Positions 1-11,968 are shown, counted from the stretch's first letter. The stretch is DNA of 64,000 nt from Philopedon plagiatum (GCA_963971165.1 OZ020189.1:76651659-76715658), one strand, 5' to 3'. Translations and numbers: made by a program. The notes: generated by a model not told the origin, from the sequence alone.

Positions 1-3000
1 TTGGACGCCACCAGTTTTTACACCGACACAAACTGGAAGTCGCCTAGTTGGTCTAGGGACCTGCTTCTCACACAACAATCCCGCTATTCATAATGAAAAT
101 TAAAACACAGGGCGCAGTGAGCTGGATAAAAGAAAAACGGAATACATTTACCACTGTACATATATTTACAGATAATAATAAAAAAAAAAACAAGTGTTTA
201 CAGTTGGTATACACACAAAACAATTGAAAATTGGGCGATTTTTTTTTTTTTGCCCCCGCAAGATAGAAAAAGTTACATTAAGTAAAAAAGAAATAAACTT
301 CCTGAGGAAGTCTGTCCTCAGAAACACAAAAATAAGCTGGCTCCTTAGCCCCTACTGTGGACCATAGGAAGGCTGCTTAGCGCCCGCCAAAAGAAATAGG
401 GATGCCTTGTATCCCCTACAGGAGTAGGGAGGTTCGTGGCCCCTACCAAGGACCCTAGGAATAAAACAATTCCCAGTAGTTACAGTAATTCAACTTTAAT
501 TAATAAAAAAAAATATATTTGAAGTTACGTTAATAATTACAAATAAAAATCAGAAGTTACGTTATTAGAAAAGATTACTATTCAGAGAGACACAATTGAC
601 TTGAATTAAAGCGCCGAAATCTAACAATTTTTTTTTTCATATTAATTAATTAATTTAATATTAAAAGAGAAAGCCATTGGCTTAAACTGAATCGAAAAAT
701 TTGGATAAGTAGAAAAATATGTAAAAATAAGAAGCTACGTCAATATAAAAAAAAACCACTAATAAAAGAGAAAGTAATTATTTGCAAAATTTAAACGAGC
801 TTAGGATAATATTAAAAAGTTACCTTAATAAACAAAGTTAATATTTGGATAAATAATTTACTGAAACTAATCCGCAAAATTTAAGAATATTAGATAAAAG
901 GCTAATAATAAATGAGAAAGCCAGTGGCCTGAAATCAATCGCAGAATTTTAGTTAAATTAGAAAAAACAAAGTGTGAAGTTACTTTAATTAAAAAAAAAA
1001 CTATCAATAAAATAAGTAATCGCTGAAAACCAGATTGCAAAATTTAAACAAACTCATGGTAAGATTTAAAAAAAGTTACGTTACTAAACAAAAGAAATTA
1101 TTACGCAAGGGCATTGATAACTAAATAAAATTGTACAGTTCCTTGATACTCAGCGATAAGCGTTAATATTTACAAAAATTAAATGTTCATCAACTGACCA
1201 GTTTAGCACTTCATTATGTTATCTTACATTAACAATAAAAAAAAAAATAATAAAAGTACAACAAAAGCAAAAATAATCGATAATTAAATCACAAGTTCAC
1301 GCAAGATTACAGGTATAAACAAAGCAAGAGGCTTAAGCGAAGCCAAAAAAAAGTAAAATAATTAAAACCTCAAACCCCTATAGTAGCTTGACTCAAAAGC
1401 TAAGCGTTAACACTACTCGTGTAAATAAAGTGGATCAATGTAAGATAACACAAGAATAATAATTGACTTCACAAAAATTTTAATCATTTAAATTAAGAGA
1501 AAGCACCCTGTATAGGGAGAAACCGTTCGAATATTAACAATGAAAATACACACCGTTTATGTACCTTTATAAAACACAAAGCTTAAATTACAAGCAAATA
1601 AATCGCTAAAGCAAGGCAGCTACTATATATAACTACTTTAGGTTCCCAAAGCAAATAATATGATAATAACAAAAGTATTACATTAACTATCTACAAGGCA
1701 AGTATGTAGCTACCCTCTGTCCCAAATCGTACGATATAATAAATGGGTGTAAAACATGTACGAGCTATAATAAGTTACTTTACCCCAAAATTATAGTCAG
1801 ATGTCAAATTTGCAAATTAAATAGTAGGTTGATTGACCCCTCTAAAAACATAAAAATATTATTTAACCAAATCTTTATACCAAAAGCGAAAACAAATCTA
1901 AATTATCCAACTTCCCAGAGATAAAACCCGTGAAACCCTGAGCCCGTACATATTTTAACTCATAAAAAAAGGTTTTGTGGCACTTATTCAGAACACAAAT
2001 TCCCTTATAACTATATAAATCACTGCTTGAAATGAGTACTACAGTTAGCCCAATTTACTCCTGCATGTGTTTTGCGGTAAAGTTATTAAAAAAAAAAAAG
2101 GAAACGATTTAAACAATCTACATTTACTAAGATAGTTACTGACGTACTTAAAATCAAATAAAATCTGGCTCGTAAGCTGGTATAAAGAGGTCTTAAACAA
2201 AAATTATAGATTGTACGAGCTTTACTGCCAACCATCAAGACTGAAAAAGTTATTCGCAAATTAGGTAAAGTGATATTAATATTTAAGAAATTGAAGGCTT
2301 GACTATTATATTAATAGTTTAATCAGTTATTATTATTCAAAATAAGAAGTAGCACACCGAGCTACAAAACTAGGCTTAGAACAAAATACTTTAAAACCGA
2401 GTTTCAACAATTACGGTTCGCTAAAATTTTAATTAAAATTTAGGGACACAAAATGGGCAAATACGTATCTAAGAAAAAGGCAAGGCCCTAAACAAAAAAA
2501 CTTCAAGCTTCAAGGTTTAACTTACCCCTTTATCCAAGATAAGGAGGGCTTGACAAACTAAATTCCAGAACTGCAGGCAGCAAAGGTTACCACAGGGTTT
2601 GGACCTCCAAACTGTTGCCGATGTTCGTGGCTTGATAGAAATAAAGAAAGGAATCCTTAGTCATTGAAAAATTTTACCATGCACGTGGCAGACTAGCAAA
2701 AAAACCATCTATATAAAAAAAGCACTCACCTATCATCGAAGTCGCCCAAAAATATCCTGCGTCTTGCAGAAACAAATTCTTCAAGAATTTAAACGCGGTC
2801 CCTGACTTTTTAATCCAAAAAAAAAAACTAGAATTTCCAAATTGAAATTTTCAGATAGGGACCATGGAACAAATGCTTCGAAGGATAGAGTGGAAGTCAC
2901 CGGCCTATGCCTCGTGTCGGAAGAATCATATGACACTTCCTCCCACCACAGACACATATCCAAGATGGTTCCGAAGAATTTCCGCCCTGCACTGATTACT

Positions 3001-3763
3001 CCAACTGTCGCCACGCCACCAAACAAAGACACTACTATTGTACAGAGACCCCGGGCGTGAAACAATAAAGTCACGGAAATACAGAAAGTTATACCTACGC
3101 CGGTGGCCTGAACAAAATAGCAACGAAAGCCTGCCAAACCCACGCGAAAATGCTTAACGATACAGTACAAATTTTACCCCTCCGGTTTGGCAGCACTGCA
3201 AGACTCTGACAGTGTCAGCCTGTCAGTTCAACCAAAAATTCTAACCTTCTCATATAACTCAATTAAATGTTTACAAAATTCAAAACAAGATCTTGGAAAA
3301 GAAAAGAGAAGGAAATCTTGGAGTTTAATTAATAGAGAACGCTAGATTCAGAAATCCAGGACAGTGAAGGCAGTGGAAAACACCGGGATTAAATCTCATT
3401 CAAAATGTAGGTAGTCTTTTAAAATTTATTCTCTAAAAATATGTTATCATAAATAGACTAAAGGCGACTGTCTGTACACACAGGAAGGCCTTAAGCAAGG
3501 CGAAAATTCAGGCCCAAGCCAGAAAGAAAGATTTTAAAGCAGACTACAACAGATGGACAAGCTCATGTTAAGCCGATTTGGACCAGATAAAAGGGCAATC
3601 AACACCCCCCGGGTGTAGCCTGGACAGCAAGGGAAGGGGGTCACATAGCGGAAGAACGAAAATAGATCTTCTGAATCAAGGTAAACAACTAAGAAAACAG
3701 GCGTTCGTGAATAAACTAATTATTAGAACAAAACTAATTCGGTGACAAAAATGACCTGTCACA
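1..3763 (-). repeat. 3' LTR of the Gypsy element (cut by window edge)
   Basis: Matches 12200-15957 almost base for base. Its inner end on the minus strand is TGTGACAGG, the start of the LTR, next to a purine-rich tract. The outer ~225 bp are beyond the window. It holds a 129-codon minus-strand open frame (2781-3170) beginning at TTG, repeated in the other LTR with a single residue change; because LTRs are copied from each other at insertion, that conservation says nothing about function. Confidence 0.93.
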
Positions 3764-3785
3764 ACTCCCCCTCTCCTACGAAAGG
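3764..3785 (-). other. Polypurine tract (plus-strand primer)
   Basis: On the minus strand this is an uninterrupted purine stretch rich in G (GGAGAGGGGGAGT) directly before the LTR start TGTGACA, the expected place for second-strand priming. This fixes the element's orientation. Confidence 0.85.
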
Positions 3786-4974
3786 AGGGAAATTTTCCAA
3801 TGAAAATTAACCGACGATAAGGATCAGATGCTCTCTGTATGATACAAGAAAATCGAAAAAGAAAATAAATTACCTGCGCTATGCTGGCGCCAATAAAAAA
3901 AACATAAGTGAAGATACGTGGGAACCCAAGGTAGTACCATATAACTAATACTAACTAACAAGACTGATAACCCAATCTTAAAATAACTAAATACTCAAAG
4001 AAATCTTTGGTCCCTTTGCCACTAGTCACCCAGTGACCTTCTCCAGAAAGATTCGGTGTGGAACGTAAACCCTAAGTTGGTAAGGGAGCTAGCATTGCGT
4101 AACACCCAAAAATATTGTGGGGAACCTCGTTTACTAGCCTCACACCGTAGAATCGTCCCGAATTAAATCACCAATTGACATGCGTCAAACCAACCAAAGG
4201 GTGGACAACTAAAAAGGAAAAGATAAATATAATACAACATAAGTAAAATGATAAGAAAAGAGGGATAGCCCAGATGATCCACCATACAAAAGGGAGTGGA
4301 TTGTAGCACCCACCAAGCTAAAAGATGCACCAAACGGGAAGCACATCGGTCCCTGTATACAACAAAAAAACATTAATCAGGGTGTTCTGAGCGGTGGCAC
4401 TGCCACCGGCCTGTCGCAACCTAATAGGCCGACTTGAGCTCAGGCCGAACAAAGTAGCTTGGTCCTCCCCTGGCCCGCCGAACAAGTTCGATGGGCAAAC
4501 TGTTACCCCAGGGGTCAGACTTCCGCCCCCCCTGAACAGCCCTTCCAGTCGGTCTGCTCTCCGAAGGATCCATGATCTAACAAAGAGCGTCGAAGCGACA
4601 TCCGGTAGCACCCAACACCGTGCAGCCTGTAAAACGAGATAGGGACAAATGTCTAAATCGATAAAAAGTCAAGATAAAGTAAAGTCGCAATCGGGATAGT
4701 TTTATTTCGTCTAAAAGGTGAATAGACGAAATATATCAATAAGGACCTAGGCGCAAAACCAGTAAAACTGAGATGGCCGGAGACTAACATATAGTCCTAC
4801 CAAAACCTAGACCTAAGACAAATCCAAATAATAGAGGAAAAAACCCAAAGGTATCAAAGCAAATTAAAGCCTATCAAAGGCCAATCACGGTAAGGTAAGT
4901 AAATCAAAATAAAGGTAAGTAAATCAAAATACAAGGTAATCGAAATAAACCAAAGTAAATGTATTCAAAATTCC

Positions 4975-5062
4975 GCAAAGGTAAGCAAATTATCGCAAAT
5001 GTAAGAAAATTTATCGCAAAAGTAAGCAAATTTATCGCAAAGGTAAGTAAATTATCGCAAAG
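4975..5062. repeat. Degenerate ~23-bp tandem repeat
   Basis: Four or so copies of a unit like CGCAAAGGTAAGTAAATTAT follow each other, with looser AGGTAAGTAAATCAAAAT copies upstream from about 4890. Part of the Gypsy internal non-coding region. Confidence 0.7.
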
Positions 5063-5603
5063 ACAAACGCAAATATAAAAAAAAGGTAATTAACCAAAAG
5101 TAAATGAAACAAGTACATCAAACTAAAGGTTCGCAAATCGAGATAAAGAAAATTGGGTTACTTGCCAACAACTAGCAGTGAATCCCACCATAAGTGGTAT
5201 TCTCAACTTCACAAAATCAGCAAGAGAGAAAGAAAATTGTGTTTCTACTCTAAATCCCCAAAGGAAAGACAAAGTCGTACTCGAGCAAAAACACATACTA
5301 GTTCAAGTAACCGAAATTTCCAGACACAAGTAGGGAATAATAATAAATTCACGTCAAGGTAGAGAAAATTAAGCCAAATCAAAGTAAAAGGTCACATCAA
5401 GGTAAATACGTCAAATCAAGGTAAAAAAAAAAGGTCCAATTAAGATAATAAATAAAGACTTTTGGCCCTAGTCTTTAGTAAAAAAAAACCCTTAATAGTG
5501 AATGCAGATAAAAAAAACGATAAAGAAAATTAGGTCCAAAATTAATTAATCACCGCCTTCTAACCAAGTAATCAAACTTAAATTACAATGTGACACACCG
5601 ATC

Positions 5604-5629
5604 CCCATCTCGTCTCGCGCCGAGATGGG
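5604..5629. repeat. 9-bp perfect hairpin
   Basis: CCCATCTCG and CGAGATGGG are exact reverse complements separated by 8 bases. It lies in the Gypsy 3' non-coding region; no function can be assigned. Confidence 0.6.
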
Positions 5630-5868
5630 TATCTGCGTGAGACTGATAAACGCAAAAAGGTAAGCTACAGTAAATGACCATAAACGTTACTATACGTTAC
5701 TATACTATAAACCAAGTGACGATAAGGTAAAGATAATCAGGTAATGACAGATAAAAGATAACGAGGCGTAAGGCGGTGTTGGCAAGTGAAAGTAGTAAGG
5801 CAGCTGAGGGCTTACCTATTACAAACAATAGAAGCAAGGCAGCTGAAGGCTTACCTTGCCACGGCTTT

Positions 5869-6122
5869 CAGGGGACTCCTACCCCACCTAGTAAACCCAG
5901 TGCAGCGCTATTCTAAGTGACAGTGTCCAAATCCGTCAAGTCTCGCGCCCAGATGGATCCAAACACAATCACGCCCACACTGCAGAGCATAGACGGCACT
6001 CAGAGGACTCCTACCTCAACTAGTTAACCCAGTGCAGTACTATTCTAAGCGATAGTGTCCAAATCCATCAAGCTTCGAGCCAACATGGATTCAGACACCA
6101 TCACGCCCATACTGCAGGGCAT
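5869..6122. repeat. Two direct copies of a 122-bp repeat
   Basis: 5869-5990 and 6001-6122 align from start to end with no gap, both beginning with CAGxGGACTCCTACC and ending with CTGCAGxGCAT. A further partial duplication, GGCAGCTGAxGGCTTACCT, lies just upstream at about 5800-5855. All are internal to the Gypsy element. Confidence 0.8.
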
Positions 6123-6440
6123 GAAAATTGCTCACGACTGAGCAAGGAAAGTAAAAAAAAAACAAGAATTTAAACTGGGCCAAAAGTCAAAATTAACGCA
6201 ACGATAAAAGAAAACTCACTAAAGCCATTATTACCGAAAGAAGAAGGGGAAAAAAATTTAATGTAATTAACCAAATTGAAGCTATGGACTCGAAAGTTAA
6301 TAAATTCAGAAATCAATAGATTGATAAATAAATTGAAGCAAAATGACACGTAAAACGTAATATTAAATTAATGACAGTAAAATCAACGGAATGTAATAAA
6401 GTAAATAATGACTTTGAGTTGCCGAACAATTTATTCACTC

Positions 6441-9400
6441 CTACGGACCACCAAATGCAGTTTCGGCATATACCGGTTTAAGGTCTTGTACATGCCAAAT
6501 GCCCTTACTAACACCGTGTTCGTCTTCAAGCTCATACGTACACGTGCCGGTCTTTTCTACGATCTTAAACGGACCTACAAATTCCGGAGCCAACTTTGCG
6601 CTATAATATTTCGCTGCATCGGATATACTTTTATTCTTACGCCAGACTTCTTGACCAGGAACAAAGCTTACTGGGCGTCGGCGCAAATTATAGTTATGTC
6701 GATTTTTAACACGAGAAGCTTCGATTTTAGTGTGGACTTTTCTAAATAATTGTTTGAAAGCTTCTATTCGTTCCCGAATGTAATTTTGACGCTCAGTTTC
6801 TACTTGAGGAACACCCTCAGCATAGTCCGAACCGAATAGCTTGTGTTCCCTGCCAAAATTAACGCAGTATGGGGTGAAGCCCGTAGTTTCTTGTCGCGAA
6901 GTGCGAATGGCGCAACCGATAGCAGTTAAATTATCTTCCCAAGTTCGATGGTTATTTTGTTGAACGTAAGAGCGCAACATCGTTTTGATAACTCTATTAA
7001 CGCGTTCAGTATGATCTGCTCTAGGATAGTAATTAGCAGTGTAAAATATTCTAACTTTATATTTATCGCAAAGGGCTTGAAATTCTTTGGATTTCATTTG
7101 AGTTCCGTTATCGCACGTTAAGAATTGAGGAGCTCCGTAGACTAAGAAGATGCCATCTTCAACGCACTTTACCAACGATTTTGCTGTTGCCGATCGACAC
7201 GGGAATAACACGACGTACTTGCTAAAATAATCGGTGACCACTAAAATATGAGTGTTACCTTGCTTAGAACGAGGTAAAGGTCCTATGTAGTCTAGGCTGA
7301 TGGCTTGCCAAGGTTCCTTTATGTCTGGGCGATTACCCATTAAACCAGCTGGACGTTTCTGCTCTACTTTATTCTGAGCACAAGTTCTACAAGCACGGAC
7401 ATAACTAGCAACGTCGGATCTCATTTTCGGCCAATAATATCTCTCGGCGACCTTCCAAAAGGTTTTAAAAACACCCACGTGCCCTGCTGCTGGATTATCA
7501 TGGCATCGAAGAAAAATCTCTTTTCGTTTATCCTTCGGCACTACTATTTTCCAGTAGGTAGAATGATCAGGAAAATTAGGATTGTTGGTCTTAACATATT
7601 TAAAGAGATTGCCATTCTCGACTCGCCAGCAAGGATATTTATCAGGACGTTCTTCTAGCTTCTGCATCATGCCTTTGTACCATTTGTCTGAGGTGTCAGA
7701 AAATGATGACGGTGGTTCGTCAACAGCTGCGACAGAATCAGTAGTCACTGGCACTGACCTGGAAAGAAAATCTGGCACGACATGATCTCGGCCTTTACGG
7801 TGGATTAATTCAAGGTCGTAAGGTTGTAACCGAAGAGCCCATCGAGCGAGGCGTCCTTGTGGATCTTTGAGGTTATGAAGCCATAACAAAGAATGGTGAT
7901 CGGTTATAACTTTAAAGTGTACACCCTCCAGATAGTGACGAAGCTTTTCCACACTCCAAATTACGGCAAGGCACTCTTTTTCTGTGACGGTTAATTTCAT
8001 CTCTTGTTTGGTGAGAGAGCGTGAAAGATAGGAAATAACCTTTTCTCCGTCATCAAATTGCTGAGTCAGAACTGCTCCTAAGCCAAAACATGATGCATCA
8101 GTCTGCAAGATAAATGTGCGGTTGAAATCTGGACATGTGAGCACAGGAGCTGTGATAAGAGCTTCTTTAATCAAGTTGAAGGACTGATGGCATTCAGGAG
8201 TCCATTCCCATTTGATATTTTTCTTGGTAAGCCGAGTAATTGGGGCTATAATAGCTGAAAAGTTCGGCACAAAACGCCTGTACCAAGAAGCAGTGCCAAT
8301 AAAACGACGAATTTCTACGATGTTTCGTGGGGGTGCTATATTTACAATTGCCTGTACTCTCTCTGGATCAGGTCTCAAACCTTTGGCATCTACGACGTAA
8401 CCATGGTACTTCAACTCAGGCTTACAAAAGTGACATTTCTCCTCTGTAACTACGAATCCTGCATCTTTGAGGCGATCAAAAACAAGGCCTAGGATCTTAA
8501 GGTGTTCAGGAAAGGTTCTGGAGATGATAATTATATCATCCAGATACACCATTACATACTTTTCCAAGTCGACACCCAGTACACGGTCTACAATACGTTG
8601 CCAGGTGACCGGCGCATTGGTTAAGCCAAAGGGCATGCGCAGAAAATGATAGAGATTCCTACCTGGAACGGTGAAAGCAGTCAATTCACGTGAGGACTCA
8701 CTAAGAGGTACTTGCCAGAAGGCTGATTTTATATCGATGGAGCTGATATAGCGGGCGTCTCTGAGGCGATCTAAAATGACTGAAAAATATGGAATGTTGT
8801 AAGACTTCCTAGTCTTACTATTAAGCTGTCTGAAATCTATGGAAAACTTATAGCTATTATCGCTCTTGCGTTCCAAACACACTGGACTGGACCAAGGACT
8901 TTTAGAAGGTTCAATCACGCCAAGTTTCAACATCTCGTCGATTTCCTCGTCCATAATCCTTTGCTTGTATGGAGAAACTGGGTAGTAACGCTGTTTAATT
9001 GGCCTAGTGCCGGGTTCAAGCTCAATGACGTGTTCGGCTACCTTGCAGCAGCCCAGACCAGTACCCATTTCCGATATTTTCTCCTTAACTAGTGCATTTA
9101 AACACGCTCGGTCGGTTTCAGATAAAGAGTTGCCATCTATAACGCTACAAATTTCCGTAGGTTGATCATCAGTGGAAAAATGCCAGACATCCTGCTTCAA
9201 GTCGGGGATCACTTCCATGGTTCTCCAAAAGTCGATTCCTAAAATCAGTTGGTGGGACAGTTCTGGAAGAACTAAAATATCGATAACCCGAGTTCTATTT
9301 AATAAAGTCACAGGAACCTGAAAATAGCCCAAACTAGAGCAAGTTTGGCCGTTCGCAACGGTACAATCAGTTTGTTGCTTAATAAGTTTTAATCCCAAAC

Positions 9401-11369
9401 TTTCCAAAATTCGGAAACCCGGTTGACCTACAATAGTGCGTGATGCTCCAGAATCTAATAATCCTAAAATCTTATAACCTAAAATTGAAATTTCTAAATA
9501 GGGGCGCTGGTCGCCATGCGCATGAGCTATGATAAAATCTAATAGTTTTTGATTTGGAAAAGAGTTATTCGCATGTGAAGGACTTTTGCGGGAGGGAGAG
9601 TTATTTGTTGACGAAGGGTTTTCATCAGAAAGAGAGTTGTTGGTTGGCCAAAGATTTTTATTGGGGGCAGAATTGTTAGGGGGTGAATGGTTTTCGTTAG
9701 AAAGACAAGGGTTGGTTGGTGAAAGGTTTTCATCGGAAAGAATGTTGTTGGTCGGTAGAAGGGTTTTATTAGGAACGGAGCTGTTGTTCAGCAAAGCGTT
9801 TTCATTGGATGGAAAGTTGTTGGTCGGTAAAGTGAGAGCAACGGGAGTAGTCTTACGACCTATCGGCTCTCCCGAGAATCGTTTCTCTGACAATAAACAC
9901 TTAGGGCAGTTTTTACTGGTCACATTTGGTGCACCGCAGCGGTAACAATGGATTCTACGCTGTTCAGGGCACTGACTATTTCGATGACCTGGCTTATTAC
10001 AGTTCCAGCACAAGATTGATCTAGATATTTTTGAAGATATTGGACGTGTCTCTCTTGGTAACTGTCTCAAGTCTCGAGATGTTGATGGTGCTGGAGATGA
10101 TGCGGTAACTACGTCAACGACTGGCAACTGTTCATCGTCTTTCAAACCTGGTGTTTCAGCAGCCATGAATGCAAAGTCTGGCTCTACAAAATTATGCCTT
10201 TTTCTAGGAGGTGGTACATAGTTCTCTGCACGATATTTCTTTAACTCCAACTTGAGACATTCTCCTTCCAGTTCTTCCAACTTGCTAACTACCGGAAGTT
10301 GGGTAGTATAAAAAGGTGACAAGTTTCGTATAATGATGTCAAGTTGAACGTCCTCTGAGATGGAGCCATGTCGTCTAAATAACGCACTCATATTAGAAAG
10401 ATAATCGACTATACTCTCAGTCGAATCCTGAGTCCTATCCAGAATTTCCTTAAATAACCGATGACGATAATCTGGCGGTTCGAAATGTTTACAGAGAAGG
10501 TCAGACAAACCAGACCAGTCCGAAAAGCGATGACGATTTGCACGAAACCAATTTAAGGCTTTACCAGCAAATAAGTCGATAGCGGATGTAAATAGTTCGC
10601 GTTCAGAAAAACCTCGAGCCTCGCGTAGTTCCGAAACTCGCTCCACGAAATTATGCACGGACATCTGTCCAGCCTCGCCGGTAAATTTAATACCCCACTT
10701 TTCAATACGTTGCGTTTTACAACACGAGTGATGGCGAACGGAAGTGGTAGTGGTTATGTTGTGATTAACTGCCGGTTGGTTGACTTTAGGCGACGAGCGC
10801 AAGTGTCGTGGTCGACTGTTGGACGCATTGATATTTCCTGACGCATCTGAATCCGACGCATTCGAATCCGAACCGTCCGAATGAGCTTGACCGCGCAAGA
10901 TGCTTAAATTTGGATCTTGTTTTAAGAGACTGTCCAAACAGTTTAATTTGCCTAAAATTTGGAGTAACAAATCAGAACGAGTCTGTGATTCCGCGGCGCT
11001 AAGGTTCTCAACCGGGATACGATGAACGCGTGTAAATAAGTGAACAAGCTGAGATTGTAAACGTTCAAATTTTTCTTTAGCGGATTCACCGGAGACATTT
11101 TTAATCGCGCTGTCAATATTTTGTAAGGTTCTAGTTATATAGTTACATTCATCGACAACAACACAAGTATAGGCTATACGCGCAAAAATTTTACCTTTCC
11201 TTTCCATTTCTAAAATTGGACGTAACGCTACTATAAGTTCTTTTACCGTATTGGCATAACTAGCCGGTACTCCACGAATCGTAAGTTCATAAATTAGCAT
11301 TTCTTTCCTAAGATGGTTAACCTGCATATTATAATCCATTTTGGAGTGAACAAAAACAACAGAACTCAA
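6441..11369 (-). CDS. Gag-Pol polyprotein of Ty3/Gypsy retrotransposon
   Basis: A single uninterrupted 1642-residue frame from an ATG at 11369. In order: a Gag capsid-like region (roughly residues 1-440); a zinc knuckle CX2CX4HX4C near 453 and a second Cys cluster near 473-490; an Asn/Pro-rich repetitive linker (about 510-610); an aspartic protease with the DSGAS signature near 636; reverse transcriptase with the catalytic YLDD box near 941; RNase H beginning at the QTDAS motif near 1088; integrase with the HHCC zinc domain (about 1288-1330) and a D,D-35-E core (Asp near 1358, DNG near 1418, Glu near 1455); and a GPF motif near 1595, the GPY/F module. It would copy the element's RNA and insert the cDNA. 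Gag and Pol share one frame, so no programmed frameshift is needed. The intact frame and near-identical LTRs suggest a recently active copy. No chromodomain and no envelope are visible. Confidence 0.96.
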   Translation of the reverse strand: MSSVVFVHSKMDYNMQVNHLRKEMLIYELTIRGVPASYANTVKELIVALRPILEMERKGKIFARIAYTCVVVDECNYITRTLQNIDSAIKNVSGESAKEKFERLQSQLVHLFTRVHRIPVENLSAAESQTRSDLLLQILGKLNCLDSLLKQDPNLSILRGQAHSDGSDSNASDSDASGNINASNSRPRHLRSSPKVNQPAVNHNITTTTSVRHHSCCKTQRIEKWGIKFTGEAGQMSVHNFVERVSELREARGFSERELFTSAIDLFAGKALNWFRANRHRFSDWSGLSDLLCKHFEPPDYRHRLFKEILDRTQDSTESIVDYLSNMSALFRRHGSISEDVQLDIIIRNLSPFYTTQLPVVSKLEELEGECLKLELKKYRAENYVPPPRKRHNFVEPDFAFMAAETPGLKDDEQLPVVDVVTASSPAPSTSRDLRQLPRETRPISSKISRSILCWNCNKPGHRNSQCPEQRRIHCYRCGAPNVTSKNCPKCLLSEKRFSGEPIGRKTTPVALTLPTNNFPSNENALLNNSSVPNKTLLPTNNILSDENLSPTNPCLSNENHSPPNNSAPNKNLWPTNNSLSDENPSSTNNSPSRKSPSHANNSFPNQKLLDFIIAHAHGDQRPYLEISILGYKILGLLDSGASRTIVGQPGFRILESLGLKLIKQQTDCTVANGQTCSSLGYFQVPVTLLNRTRVIDILVLPELSHQLILGIDFWRTMEVIPDLKQDVWHFSTDDQPTEICSVIDGNSLSETDRACLNALVKEKISEMGTGLGCCKVAEHVIELEPGTRPIKQRYYPVSPYKQRIMDEEIDEMLKLGVIEPSKSPWSSPVCLERKSDNSYKFSIDFRQLNSKTRKSYNIPYFSVILDRLRDARYISSIDIKSAFWQVPLSESSRELTAFTVPGRNLYHFLRMPFGLTNAPVTWQRIVDRVLGVDLEKYVMVYLDDIIIISRTFPEHLKILGLVFDRLKDAGFVVTEEKCHFCKPELKYHGYVVDAKGLRPDPERVQAIVNIAPPRNIVEIRRFIGTASWYRRFVPNFSAIIAPITRLTKKNIKWEWTPECHQSFNLIKEALITAPVLTCPDFNRTFILQTDASCFGLGAVLTQQFDDGEKVISYLSRSLTKQEMKLTVTEKECLAVIWSVEKLRHYLEGVHFKVITDHHSLLWLHNLKDPQGRLARWALRLQPYDLELIHRKGRDHVVPDFLSRSVPVTTDSVAAVDEPPSSFSDTSDKWYKGMMQKLEERPDKYPCWRVENGNLFKYVKTNNPNFPDHSTYWKIVVPKDKRKEIFLRCHDNPAAGHVGVFKTFWKVAERYYWPKMRSDVASYVRACRTCAQNKVEQKRPAGLMGNRPDIKEPWQAISLDYIGPLPRSKQGNTHILVVTDYFSKYVVLFPCRSATAKSLVKCVEDGIFLVYGAPQFLTCDNGTQMKSKEFQALCDKYKVRIFYTANYYPRADHTERVNRVIKTMLRSYVQQNNHRTWEDNLTAIGCAIRTSRQETTGFTPYCVNFGREHKLFGSDYAEGVPQVETERQNYIRERIEAFKQLFRKVHTKIEASRVKNRHNYNLRRRPVSFVPGQEVWRKNKSISDAAKYYSAKLAPEFVGPFKIVEKTGTCTYELEDEHGVSKGIWHVQDLKPVYAETAFGGP

Positions 11370-11950
11370 AAGTCAACGTAAAAAGTCAAATCTAGGTACA
11401 ATCGCGTAAATCGAATAAATTTAGCAAGACTACACCAATAGTGTAGTCAAATATAGCAAATAAAGGTAATTAAATCAGCGAAAATAGCAAGAAATAATAA
11501 AAAGGTAAATCAAGTAAACCAGCAATCATAATTCAGTACGCAAAGATAATCAAAGTCACGTGAATGAATAAAATAAAATCGATAAGAAATCGCAATATCA
11601 AAAAAATCAAAGTTACGTAATAGGTAAAATAAAATCGGTAATAAACCACAAATTCAAAGACAATCAAAGTTACGTAATACGCAAAATAAAATCGGTAATA
11701 TACCACAAATTCAAAGACAAAGTTACGTAAACAAGTAAATTAAAATCGGTAATAAATCGCCAAATCAAAGAAAATCAAAGTTACGTAATAAGCAAAATAA
11801 AATCGATAATAAATCGCCAAAATCAAATGCAGTAATACAGGGCTAGTACAGTTAGAGTTAAAATTGATGGAAATTTTCAAAGTTCCATCCAGCTCACTAG
11901 ACGCACAAGAGTAAAATTAGGGAAAAAAAAGCGGTAATTTTTTTAAATAT
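11370..11950 (-). other. Gypsy 5' leader between PBS and gag
   Basis: Untranslated leader of about 580 bp, AT-rich and without a frame. Half of it is a tandem array listed separately. It may carry packaging or dimerisation signals; that is inference only. Confidence 0.7.
11540..11828. repeat. Five-copy ~56-bp tandem repeat in Gypsy leader
   Basis: The core AATCAAAGTTACGTAAT recurs near 11549, 11605, 11662, 11717 and 11773, each followed by an AAAATAAAATCGGTAATA-like stretch. The spacing of 55-57 bp is regular. Confidence 0.85.
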
Positions 11951-11968
11951 GCCCCACGTTGGGCGCCA
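11951..11968 (-). other. Primer-binding site, tRNA-Lys type
   Basis: On the minus strand TGGCGCCCAACGTGGGGC is complementary to the CCA-ended 3' tail of metazoan tRNA-Lys (CUU). It lies six bases inside the 5' LTR end, as expected for first-strand priming. The tRNA assignment rests on recall of the tRNA 3' end. Confidence 0.85.

Larger units (their letters stand above)
3786..6440 (-). other. Long non-coding region between pol and 3' LTR
   Basis: About 2.65 kb with no convincing frame. In the element's sense it follows the pol stop codon, where envelope genes sit in errantiviruses, but no long frame, signal peptide or membrane segment is visible. A GC-rich island (about 4380-4640) contrasts with the AT-rich surroundings; short frames on both strands there look like chance. 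The motif AGGGTGTTCTGAG occurs here (near 4379) and again inside the LTR (near 12122). Several tandem repeats inside are listed separately. Confidence 0.6.

Noticed and set aside
2781..3170. 129-codon frame conserved in both Gypsy LTRs
   Set aside because: It starts at TTG, matches no family, and its conservation is automatic because both LTRs derive from one template. The shorter overlapping frames on both strands there are weaker still.
4318..4642. Overlapping frames of 97 and 82 codons in the Gypsy 3' region as a possible env or accessory gene
   Set aside because: No signal peptide, membrane segment or known motif; both strands are open because the island is GC-rich.
6408..10841. Plus-strand frames inside gag-pol (6408, 7582, 8212, 8467, 9586, 10653)
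   Set aside because: They are antisense shadows of the Gag-Pol frame.
11951..11968. A tRNA gene, because of the perfect tRNA-like 3' end
   Set aside because: Only the 18-base complement is present, with no cloverleaf; it is a primer-binding site.
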